This document shows positions 16,323 through 23,123 of a stretch of DNA of 33,825 nt, one piece after another. The position numbers and the translations under genes are program-made. The notes under the pieces were generated by a model that made no database searches, had not been told where the DNA came from, and saw nothing but the letters and a program-made list of their open reading frames with translations. Positions within the stretch are counted from its first letter, which is position 1. Each line of letters begins with the position of its first letter. The DNA comes from DATLYH01 sp035575035 (GTDB lineage: Bacteria > Planctomycetota > Planctomycetia > Gemmatales > Gemmataceae): positions 1-33,825 of the forward strand of contig DATLYH010000347.1 in assembly GCA_035575035.1 (NCBI GenBank), given 5' to 3'.

Positions 16323-16351
16323 TTCTCAGTTCAGGCCATTTCTGCTACGAT
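16323..16351 (+). promoter_or_regulatory. Possible promoter for the EF-P gene
   Basis: TTCTCA (16323-16328) and TACGAT (16346-16351) are 17 bp apart, and the -10 is preceded by TGC, an extended -10. The match to consensus is modest. It lies about 58 bp before the GTG start of the EF-P gene. Confidence 0.35.
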
Positions 16352-16408
16352 AAAAGGTCTCTTGGATTTGGTGCCCAAGCGGGCGCCCTTTTGAAGACGG
16401 AGGGGTTT

Positions 16409-16978
16409 GTGGCTTCCGCTAAATACAGCGACGTCCGCAAGGGCCAGGTGATCGTCGGCGAAGACGGCCAGCTCCACGCGGTTGTCGATCGCGAGCTAAT
16501 CACGCCCGGCAACTGGCGAGCCATCCTGAACCTTACCCTGAAGAGCCTCAAAACCGGCGCGGTCGTGCGCCAGCGGGTCAAGCCCGAGGATAAGGTCGAG
16601 GTGGCTTACCTCGACCGCCGCGAGATGCAATACCTGTACGCCGACGGCAACGACCTGGTCTTTATGGACAACGAAACCTATGACCAGATCCACCTGGGCA
16701 AAGAGTGGGTCGGCGACCAGGTGCTATACCTCAAGGAGAACACCAACGTCCAGGTCGTTTTCTTCGAGGGCAAGCCGATCAGCCTGGAGTTGCCGGCCAC
16801 CGTCGAACTGAAGGTGGTCGATACCGAGCCGTCGGTCAAGGGCGCGACCGCCGCCGCCCAGTACAAGCCGGCCACCCTGGAGACGGGCCTCAAGATCACC
16901 GTGCCGCCGTTCATCAATGTCGGTGACGTGATCATGGTGGACACTCGCACCGGCGAGTACCTCAGCCGAGCCAAGTGA
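16409..16978 (+). CDS. efp: Elongation factor P (non-canonical Asn at the tip residue)
   Basis: The start is a GTG with a strong GGAGG five bases upstream, giving 189 residues, the normal EF-P length. The three-domain protein aligns throughout. The KOW-like domain I (YSDVRKGQVIVGEDGQLHAVV) is followed by domain II (YADGNDLVFMDNETYDQIHL). Domain III ends GDVIMVDTRTGEYLSRAK, the C-terminal signature. EF-P enters stalled ribosomes and promotes peptide bonds at polyproline. The loop tip reads TPGNWRAIL, against KPGKGQAFA in E. coli, so the modified Lys34 is replaced by Asn (N35). The DUF62 gene follows 67 bp downstream on the same strand. Confidence 0.96.
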   Translation: MASAKYSDVRKGQVIVGEDGQLHAVVDRELITPGNWRAILNLTLKSLKTGAVVRQRVKPEDKVEVAYLDRREMQYLYADGNDLVFMDNETYDQIHLGKEWVGDQVLYLKENTNVQVVFFEGKPISLELPATVELKVVDTEPSVKGATAAAQYKPATLETGLKITVPPFINVGDVIMVDTRTGEYLSRAK

Positions 16979-16986
16979 GAAGTGGC

Positions 16987-17032
16987 GGTGAGTGGTGAGG
17001 GAAGAGATCCACTTCCTTACGCACCACTCACC
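16987..17032. repeat. Inverted repeat between the EF-P and DUF62 genes
   Basis: The 11-bp arm GGTGAGTGGTG (16987-16997) is perfectly complementary to 17022-17032, separated by 24 bp. The right side carries further CACCAC copies up to the ATG of the next gene. There is no T tract, so it is not a standard intrinsic terminator. It fills nearly all of the short intergenic space. Confidence 0.7.
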
Positions 17033-17045
17033 ACGCACCACTCCC

Positions 17046-17846
17046 ATGCCTGACCCTCTCATCACCCTGACAACCGACTTCGGCGAGGACTCTCCTTATG
17101 TCGCCGCGATGAAGGGGGTGATCCTCGGCATCAACCCGGCCGCTCGCCTCATTGACCTCAGCCATCAGATCCCGCCTCAGGACGTGCGCCAGGCGGCGTT
17201 CTTTCTGGCGTCGGCCCTTCCCTACTTCCCGGCAGGGGTGATCCACGTGGTGGTCGTCGATCCGGGGGTCGGCACCGAACGGGCCCTGCTTCATGTCACG
17301 GTCGCCGGCCATCGGCTGCTGGTGCCGGACAATGGCTGCTGGACGTTGCTGGCCCGGGCGGTCGCAGGGGCGCCGGCCGTCATCCGTCTGGCCGAGCCGC
17401 GCTACTGGCGGCAGCCGGTCAGCGCCACGTTCCACGGCCGAGACATCCTGGCGCCGGTGGCCGGGCACCTCAGCCTGGGCACCGATCCCCGGGCGCTGGG
17501 GCCGGCCGTTTCGCAGTGGGTCGAGCTGGAGGAGCGGCCGCCGACGGTAGAGGCCGACCGCCTGGCCGGCGCCGTGGTCTTCGTCGATCACTTCGGCAAT
17601 CTGATCACCAACATTCCGGGCGATGCCTTCATGGCCTTGGCCGGCCGGCCGATGCGTGTCATGGTCGGCGGCCACGAGGTGTCCCGGCGGGTACGGACCT
17701 ACGCCGAGGCCGAGCCGGGGGCCCTGGTGGCGCTGGTTTCCAGCGCGGGGACACTAGAGGTCGCCGTAGTCCAGGGGAGTGCGGCGAAGCGGCTCGGCAT
17801 CGGCGTGGGGGCGCCTGTCACCGTGACGACCATAGGCGGGGGATGA
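17046..17846 (+). CDS. SAM hydrolase (SAM hydroxide adenosyltransferase, DUF62 family)
   Basis: The ATG at 17046 gives 266 residues beginning MPDPLITLTTDFG, the usual N-terminus of the family; the open frame further upstream lacks family sequence. Motifs are TTDFG (9-13), HVVVVDPGVGTERALL, a HGRDILAPVAGHL segment and VDHFGNLITNI, which shape the adenosine pocket. The family hydrolyses S-adenosylmethionine to adenosine and methionine and is related to fluorinase/chlorinase. Halogenating members carry extra loops that I do not see, so hydrolysis is the better guess. No clear Shine-Dalgarno is visible, because a repeat occupies the region before the ATG. It lies downstream of the EF-P gene and may be co-transcribed. 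Confidence 0.93.
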   Translation: MPDPLITLTTDFGEDSPYVAAMKGVILGINPAARLIDLSHQIPPQDVRQAAFFLASALPYFPAGVIHVVVVDPGVGTERALLHVTVAGHRLLVPDNGCWTLLARAVAGAPAVIRLAEPRYWRQPVSATFHGRDILAPVAGHLSLGTDPRALGPAVSQWVELEERPPTVEADRLAGAVVFVDHFGNLITNIPGDAFMALAGRPMRVMVGGHEVSRRVRTYAEAEPGALVALVSSAGTLEVAVVQGSAAKRLGIGVGAPVTVTTIGGG

Positions 17847-17872
17847 CGGCGCAAGAGGCGAAGAAAATGCTC

Positions 17873-17898
17873 GCGGCCGGGCGCTTCCACCCGGCCGC
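17873..17898. terminator. GC hairpin between convergent genes
   Basis: The 9-bp perfect stem GCGGCCGGG / CCCGGCCGC encloses an 8-base loop. It lies 26 bp after the DUF62 stop and 61 bp before the stop of the convergent small basic protein gene. On the plus strand it is followed by TTGCGTTGTT, on the minus strand by GAGCATTTTCTT. It fits a two-way terminator with weak U tracts. Confidence 0.5.
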
Positions 17899-17959
17899 TT
17901 GCGTTGTTCCTACTTCGCCGACCCCACGGGCTGCTGGCCGCTCAACGATTGCCGGCGGA

Positions 17960-18211
17960 TTACTTCTTCTCGGCAGCCGGTGCTGCCGCGGCGGCCTCGC
18001 CCCCCTCGGCGGCTGGCTTCTCCTCTTCCTTGGCCTTCTTGGCCTTCTTGACCACCACCTTGACCACCTTCACCTTGGGCAAGCCGAAGGGACTCCGCCC
18101 TTCCTGCCAGCGCTCCTGGTCCATCAGGGCCTTGATCCGCTCGCCGCGCGTCAGCACGTTGCGGGCGCGCTGGAGTTGATTCTTACGACGCAGGCTCTTG
18201 TCAATGGACAT
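17960..18211 (-). CDS. PVC-group small basic protein (TIGR04137-like)
   Basis: The start is the ATG at 18211. The 83-residue product begins MSIDKSLRRKNQLQRARNVL and continues TRGERIKALMDQERW to FGLPKVKVV, the conserved core of the small basic protein family found in Planctomycetes, Verrucomicrobia and Chlamydiae. Its function is not established; a ribosome- or nucleic-acid-associated role has been suspected from its charge. The C-terminal 38 residues are low-complexity Lys/Ala/Glu, ending AAAAAPAAEKK, like histone H1-type tails. A possible -10 (TATACT) lies at 18253-18258. The gene is divergent from larA and convergent with DUF62. Confidence 0.9.
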   Translation of the reverse strand: MSIDKSLRRKNQLQRARNVLTRGERIKALMDQERWQEGRSPFGLPKVKVVKVVVKKAKKAKEEEKPAAEGGEAAAAAPAAEKK

Positions 18212-18337
18212 GGGAATTCGTCCACCGTCTGTAGTCCGTGATCCGCAGCACCAGTATATTTGATGATAAGAACCCCTGCCGGCGCGGACAAGACTGCCTG
18301 CCCGCCGTTTACTCCAGACTACGGACCCCGAACGAAC

Positions 18338-19609
18338 ATGCGCATCACCCTCGATTACGGCCGAACTGGACTGGAAGTAGACCTTCCCGATGACCGCATA
18401 GTTGGGCCGCTGGCCATCCGGCCGGCGCCGCCGCTGGCCGATCCAGAAGCGGCCATCGCTGCCGCTCTCCGTAACCCCATCGGCACCAGGCCGCTGGCCG
18501 AGCTGGCCCGCGGCCGGAAGAACGCCTGCATCCTGGTCTGCGACATCACCCGGCCAGTGCCCAACCGGCTGATCCTGCCCCCGATCCTCCGCACCCTGGA
18601 GGAACAAGGGATCGCCCGCTCGGACATTCTTATCTTGATTGCTACCGGCCTCCATCGGCCCAACGAGGGGGCCGAGCTGGAGGAGATGCTTGGTCCAGAG
18701 ATCGTGGCAAACTACCGGATCGCGAACCACCGCGGCAAGGTGCTGGAGGAGCACGATTACCTCGGCACGACGCCGAACGGGGTGCCCGTTTACCTCGACC
18801 GCCGCTATGTGCGGGCCGACCTGAAGATCACCACCGGCCTGATTGAACCGCACCTGATGGCCGGCTACTCGGGCGGCCGCAAGGTGATCTGTCCCGGGAT
18901 CGCCGCGTTGGAGACGGTCAAAATCTGGCACGGGCCCCGTTTCCTGGAGCATCCCAAGGCCGACTGCGGCATCGTCGAGGGCAACCCGGTCCACGAGGAA
19001 AACACCCGCATCGCCCTGATGGCCGGCTGCGACTTCATTGTCAACGTCTGCATCGATGGACAGCGGCGCATCACCTGGGTCGGCGCCGGCGACATGATCA
19101 AGGCCTGGGAAGAAGGGGTGCGCTTCATCGAGAAAGTGGTCAAGGTGCCGGTGCCCGAGCCGTGCGACATCGTGGTGACCAGCTGCGCCGGCTATCCGCT
19201 CGACACAACGTGGTACCAGGCGGTCAAGGGGCTGACGGGGGCCCTGCCGATCGTCAAGCAGGGGGGCACGATCATCCTGGCGGCCAGCCTGACGGAGGGA
19301 CTGGGCAGCCCTGAGTTCCAGCGTGTCATGGCCGAAAACCCCGACCTGAAGGTGTTCAAGCAGCGCATCCTGGGAAAGGATTATTTCGTGATGGATCAAT
19401 GGCAGTTGGAGGAACTGGCGAAGGTGGTGGAGCGCTGCAAGGTGAAGGTGGTCAGCCACGGCCTGCCGCCGGAAACATTGCGGCGCTGCTACGTCGAGCC
19501 GGCCGCCTCCGTGGAGCAGGCGGTCGCTGACAGCCTTGCCGAGTATGGGCCGCAGGCACGGATCGCCGTCATCCCCAAAGGGCCCTATGTGCTGCCGTAT
19601 GTGGCCTGA
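18338..19609 (+). CDS. larA: LarA-family nickel-dependent racemase/epimerase
   Basis: The ATG at 18338 gives 423 residues, the family size. LarA uses a nickel-pincer nucleotide bound to a Lys. The key residues of L. plantarum LarA are all present with a shift of two. H106 in GLHRPNE corresponds to H108, H172 in EPHLMAGYSGG to H174, K182 in SGGRKVICPG to K184 and H198 in KIWHGP to H200. The protein should invert the alpha-carbon of lactate or another 2-hydroxy acid in the cytoplasm; family members differ in substrate, so lactate is not certain. No larB, larC or larE (cofactor synthesis) gene lies nearby. A 32-bp tandem repeat begins 11 bp after the stop. Confidence 0.9.
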   Translation: MRITLDYGRTGLEVDLPDDRIVGPLAIRPAPPLADPEAAIAAALRNPIGTRPLAELARGRKNACILVCDITRPVPNRLILPPILRTLEEQGIARSDILILIATGLHRPNEGAELEEMLGPEIVANYRIANHRGKVLEEHDYLGTTPNGVPVYLDRRYVRADLKITTGLIEPHLMAGYSGGRKVICPGIAALETVKIWHGPRFLEHPKADCGIVEGNPVHEENTRIALMAGCDFIVNVCIDGQRRITWVGAGDMIKAWEEGVRFIEKVVKVPVPEPCDIVVTSCAGYPLDTTWYQAVKGLTGALPIVKQGGTIILAASLTEGLGSPEFQRVMAENPDLKVFKQRILGKDYFVMDQWQLEELAKVVERCKVKVVSHGLPPETLRRCYVEPAASVEQAVADSLAEYGPQARIAVIPKGPYVLPYVA

Positions 19610-19620
19610 GAGCACTTGGC

Positions 19621-19725
19621 CCGAGCCCGGAGCGTTAGCGCCGGGTATTATCCGAGCCCGGAGCGTTAGCGACGGGGTACTATCCGAGCCCGGAGCGTTA
19701 GCGACGGGGTACTGTCCGAGCCCGG
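19621..19725. repeat. Tandem 31-32-bp repeat (family D) overlapping a gene end
   Basis: Three full units and a partial fourth start at 19621, 19652, 19684 and 19716. They share the core CCCGGAGCGTTAGCG followed by (A/C)CGGG. The core holds TAA or TAG in both directions. The TAA stop of the P/PPC protein (19698-19700) is the core of the third unit, so its last residues (about NHRARTVPRR) are repeat-encoded. Confidence 0.85.
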
Positions 19726-22700
19726 TGATTGTCCAGACGGTCCCGGCAGAGCAAGACGGCATTGCCCCCCAGGAGCACGAGGAGCGCTGCCAGCGTTTCG
19801 GCCTCATCGAAGGAATAAACCCCGTCCTCCGGTGCCTCGACGGGGGGTGGCTCGGGTGTCGTTGCGCTCACCCCCGGCTCCCCCGACGCTGCCTCTGGTG
19901 CCAAAACAGCGGGGATGGCGGCGCCGAGGAAGGGCGGACTTCCCCCATCCCAACCATCTTTCGCCGGCCAGCCGTCGCCTGCCACCTTCGGCAGCCGCAG
20001 GTCGGGAACTTCGACTCGGAGGTGATCTTGCCCGCCGCCCGATTCCTGGCCTCCGCGCACGGAGTGGCCGTAGCCGGGCGAGCGGCCGGTGTGAACCGGC
20101 TGGCCGGGCGAGCGGCCGGTGTGAACCGGCCGGCCGGGCGAGCGGCCGGTGTGAACCGGCCGGTCCACACCGGCTGCTCGCTCCAGGCCGATGATGAAGC
20201 CTCCCCAGGGATCTTCGTCGTTTTCCTCCGTTGCTAACTCCGTAGGGCCCATCTCCCTGATCTCCCCGACGGCTGGAGTTTCGACGATCGCCAATCGTTG
20301 GACGAGCGCTTGCGTCGGTTGGCCGAGCAGCAGCGAGCCCACCACATCATCAGCCACGCCGAGGGCTTCGGCATCTTCCCGGAAGCCTAGCTCCTCGCTT
20401 GCGGTGCGCGACTCGACCGGTTGCGTGCCCGGTCCAGGCGTGGTAAACCGATCGTCTCCCCCGCCGTGGACAAGGGGCGATACAGGAGCCGTGGACGCAG
20501 GCCGTGCGTCAGCCGTACCGCTTCCCAACACCAAGTTGAACCGTAACGGAATCGCTCTTGGGTCGCTTACCGTAGCGCCGGTCAGGCCCGAGGCCGGACC
20601 AGGGGATGCCAACAACAAGGACGACAAGGCGACGTCTCCCACCACGGGACCAGGAGGAGGCTCTCCGGGCGGGGGCGGCGGTGAGTTGTCACTATTCTCG
20701 GCGTCCTCGACCTCGGCCGGGGTCATGATAAAGGTCAACGTATACCGCCCGGTCGTCTGGTCGGTGAGGGCGGCCAAGGGGGAAGCAGCGGCCCGAATGA
20801 AGAGAGTTTGACCGGCGGTGACGGCGAGATGCACCTGGCTGTTCAAGTTCTGCGGAAAGTCGATGTCGTCGTTCGTGTCCAGCAGGGTCTGGGAGGCGTC
20901 GTAGATATCCAGGAAACTGTCCAGGCTGCTCCCCGGGATTGCTCCCTGGCGGACCGTTAGGGTGCCTGTCACCAGCGCCACGAAGCGGAAGAAGTCCACG
21001 TCCCCGGCCACCTCGATCGCGCCCGAAAAGTCCGTCGGGCCCGAGGAGAACGGCAGGACAGGCAAGGCCGCAGCGAAATCGTCGCCGAAGTCGTCCGAGA
21101 TGAAGGTGAAGGTCAGGGTGTAGTCGCCCACGGCGGACCTGAGTGCACCGGCCCGGACATAGTAGATCTGGCCGGCGTCCACGTTGAGCCGGACCTGGCT
21201 GTTCAAACTCCGAGGAAAGTCGAAGTCGTCGTTGCTGCCGAGCAGGGCGCGTGCGTCATTATAGACCTCCAGGAGGCTGTCCAGGCCGCTTCCCGGGGGC
21301 GCCTCCTGGCGGATCACCAGGGGACCCGTCTGCGGGGCCACGAAGCGGAAGAAGTCCACGTCCCCCGGCACCTCGATGGCCCCCGCCCGACTGACCGAAT
21401 CCGACGGCGATAGCGTGATCGGTTGGGCCGTGGCGAAGTCGTTATCCGCTGCCTCGGCCGGGGTCGTGGTAAAGGTCAAGGTATACGGCCCGGTCGTCCC
21501 GAAGAAGGCAGCGGCCTGGACGTAATGGGTCTGCCCGGCGACGACGCTAAGCTGCACCTGGCTGTTCAAGTTCTGCGGAAAGTGGATGTCATCGTTGCGG
21601 GCGAGTTGGGCCTGTGCGCTGTCGAAGGCAGTCAGGAGGCTGTCCAGGCCGCTCCCCGGGGCCGCCTCCTGGCGGACCGTCAGCAATCCGGTGACCGGAG
21701 CCACGAAGCGGAAGATGTCTCCGTCTCCGGGCACCCCGATGGCCCCCGTCTGGCTCCCGGAGCCGTCGGGCCGCAGCTCGATCGGCTCAGCCATATCGAA
21801 ATCATCGCCGAAGTCATCGGGGGCGAGAGCCAGCGTGTACCCGCCCACAGTCTCCCCGAAGGCGCCGGCCCGCAGATAGTAGGTCCGTCCCGCGACCACG
21901 CTCAGTTGCAGCAGGCTGTCCAGCCCCGGCCCGCTGTCGTCATCCTCCGCGAGCGGCGCCGACGCTTCAGGACGGTCATACGCTGCCAGGTAGGGGTCCA
22001 GGCCGCTGCCGGCGGCCGCGCCTAGCCCCACCGTCAGGGTACCGGTCAGCGGAGCCACGAAGCGGAAGAAGTCCACGTCCCCCGGCACCTCGATGGCCCC
22101 CGCCCGACTGACTGAATCCGACGGCGACAGCGTGATCGGTTGGGCCGTGGCGAAGTCGTTATCCGCTGCCTCGGCCGGGGTCGTGGTAAAGGTCAAGGTA
22201 TACGGCCCGGTCGTCCCGAAGAAGGCAGCGGCCTGGACGTAATAGGTCTGTCCGGCGACGACACTGAGGTGCAGCAGACTGTCCAGACCCGGCCCACTAT
22301 CGTCATCCTCCTGGATCGGTGCCTGCCCGTTGGGACCATAGGCCGCCAGGTAGGGGTCCAGATCGCCGCCGGCCGCGCCCAGCCTGACCGTCAGCAGCCC
22401 GGTGACCGGGGCTACGAAGCGGAAGAAGTCCACATCTCCCTCCACCTCGATGGTCCCGGCCCGGCTGGCCGAACCCGACGGCGATAGCGTAACCGGCTGG
22501 GCTGTGGCAAAGTCGTTGCCGAAATCGTCGCGCAGCTCGTCGTCGAGGGTGAGCGACCAGCCGGTGAGCACACCGACATCGCCGGCTGCGCTGTCGGTGA
22601 TTTCCAGGGTCCAGACCCCTTGCACGCCTCTGCCGTCAAAGTCGCTGAGCCGGCCCTCGGGGCGGAAGATGCCGGTGAACGGGGCAGCCTCCGTCGAGAT

Positions 22701-23114
22701 GGCGGTGGCGGCCTCGTCGTCCAGGGTGGTGTTCGTGAAATTCTCGCCAAAGCCGCCGACCGCGGTGAACAGCTCCACCCGGGTGCCGTCCGGGCCGATC
22801 AGGAAGACCTCCAAGTCGGAGTCGAAGGTGTGGCGGATGTTCAGGGTGACATTGACGTCGCCGATGAGGAACCCATCCGCCACGGTCAGCGTCGAGGTGA
22901 CGGTGGCTTCGTCCAGGATCGGCCGGGGGACATCGGTGCTGGCATAAGTCACAACCGCCAAGAGGAGCCGGTCTTCCAGCTGCTCCAGAGACGGCGGCCG
23001 GCGGCCGTGGGCCCGCTGCCATCCGGGCGCCGGAAGCACCCCACGAGCCGAGCCCCGGGGCCGGGCTGGCCGGGAGGAAAACCTTGTGAGCCACCGGAGG
23101 GGGCGGAGCAACAT
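19698..23114 (-). CDS. Surface protein with LEDRLLL motif, P domain and five PPC domains
   Basis: The product has 1138 residues. It starts with a basic leader and the planctomycete extracellular motif LEQLEDRLLLA (43-53). A proprotein-convertase P domain follows (about 60-190: VNVTLNIRHTFDSDLEVFLIGPDGT, GVWTLEITDSAAGD). Five bacterial PPC domains come next (about 195-790, each with GDVDFFRFVAP-like strands). The next 300 residues are Pro/Gly-rich and contain the repeated peptide RPVHTGRSPG. A hydrophobic segment (TLAALLVLLGGNAVLLC) and a basic tail may anchor it. No protease domain is present, although P and PPC domains usually accompany secreted peptidases, so binding or surface display is likelier. 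Its ATG lies 9 bp after the stop of the kinase gene, implying one operon. Confidence 0.88.
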   Translation of the reverse strand: MLLRPLRWLTRFSSRPARPRGSARGVLPAPGWQRAHGRRPPSLEQLEDRLLLAVVTYASTDVPRPILDEATVTSTLTVADGFLIGDVNVTLNIRHTFDSDLEVFLIGPDGTRVELFTAVGGFGENFTNTTLDDEAATAISTEAAPFTGIFRPEGRLSDFDGRGVQGVWTLEITDSAAGDVGVLTGWSLTLDDELRDDFGNDFATAQPVTLSPSGSASRAGTIEVEGDVDFFRFVAPVTGLLTVRLGAAGGDLDPYLAAYGPNGQAPIQEDDDSGPGLDSLLHLSVVAGQTYYVQAAAFFGTTGPYTLTFTTTPAEAADNDFATAQPITLSPSDSVSRAGAIEVPGDVDFFRFVAPLTGTLTVGLGAAAGSGLDPYLAAYDRPEASAPLAEDDDSGPGLDSLLQLSVVAGRTYYLRAGAFGETVGGYTLALAPDDFGDDFDMAEPIELRPDGSGSQTGAIGVPGDGDIFRFVAPVTGLLTVRQEAAPGSGLDSLLTAFDSAQAQLARNDDIHFPQNLNSQVQLSVVAGQTHYVQAAAFFGTTGPYTLTFTTTPAEAADNDFATAQPITLSPSDSVSRAGAIEVPGDVDFFRFVAPQTGPLVIRQEAPPGSGLDSLLEVYNDARALLGSNDDFDFPRSLNSQVRLNVDAGQIYYVRAGALRSAVGDYTLTFTFISDDFGDDFAAALPVLPFSSGPTDFSGAIEVAGDVDFFRFVALVTGTLTVRQGAIPGSSLDSFLDIYDASQTLLDTNDDIDFPQNLNSQVHLAVTAGQTLFIRAAASPLAALTDQTTGRYTLTFIMTPAEVEDAENSDNSPPPPPGEPPPGPVVGDVALSSLLLASPGPASGLTGATVSDPRAIPLRFNLVLGSGTADARPASTAPVSPLVHGGGDDRFTTPGPGTQPVESRTASEELGFREDAEALGVADDVVGSLLLGQPTQALVQRLAIVETPAVGEIREMGPTELATEENDEDPWGGFIIGLERAAGVDRPVHTGRSPGRPVHTGRSPGQPVHTGRSPGYGHSVRGGQESGGGQDHLRVEVPDLRLPKVAGDGWPAKDGWDGGSPPFLGAAIPAVLAPEAASGEPGVSATTPEPPPVEAPEDGVYSFDEAETLAALLVLLGGNAVLLCRDRLDNHRARTVPRR
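20075..20184. repeat. Family A palindrome with triplicated left half
   Basis: A 50-bp palindrome (20135-20184, centre 20159/20160, about four mismatches) equals the one in the CHAT gene. Its left half plus 5 bp (30 bp in all) is repeated in tandem at 20075, 20105 and 20135. On the coding strand it gives ERAAGVDRPVHTGRSPG and two further RPVHTGRSPG-like decapeptides in frame. Confidence 0.88.
21337..21544. repeat. Near-identical 200-bp internal duplication, copy 1
   Basis: This stretch, spanning the end of one PPC domain and the start of another, matches 22054-22261 with about four differences by eye. Other PPC repeats in the gene are far more diverged. Confidence 0.8.
22054..22261. repeat. 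Near-identical 200-bp internal duplication, copy 2
   Basis: This is the partner of 21337-21544. Both encode the same sequence around ADNDFATAQPITLSPSDSV, with mostly synonymous differences, which indicates recent duplication or gene conversion. Confidence 0.8.
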
Positions 23115-23123
23115 GGTGAGTTC

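Noticed and set aside
17960..19807. 615-codon minus-strand frame containing the small basic protein
   Set aside because: Only the last 83 codons match a known family, starting at an internal ATG; the upstream part is the shadow of larA.
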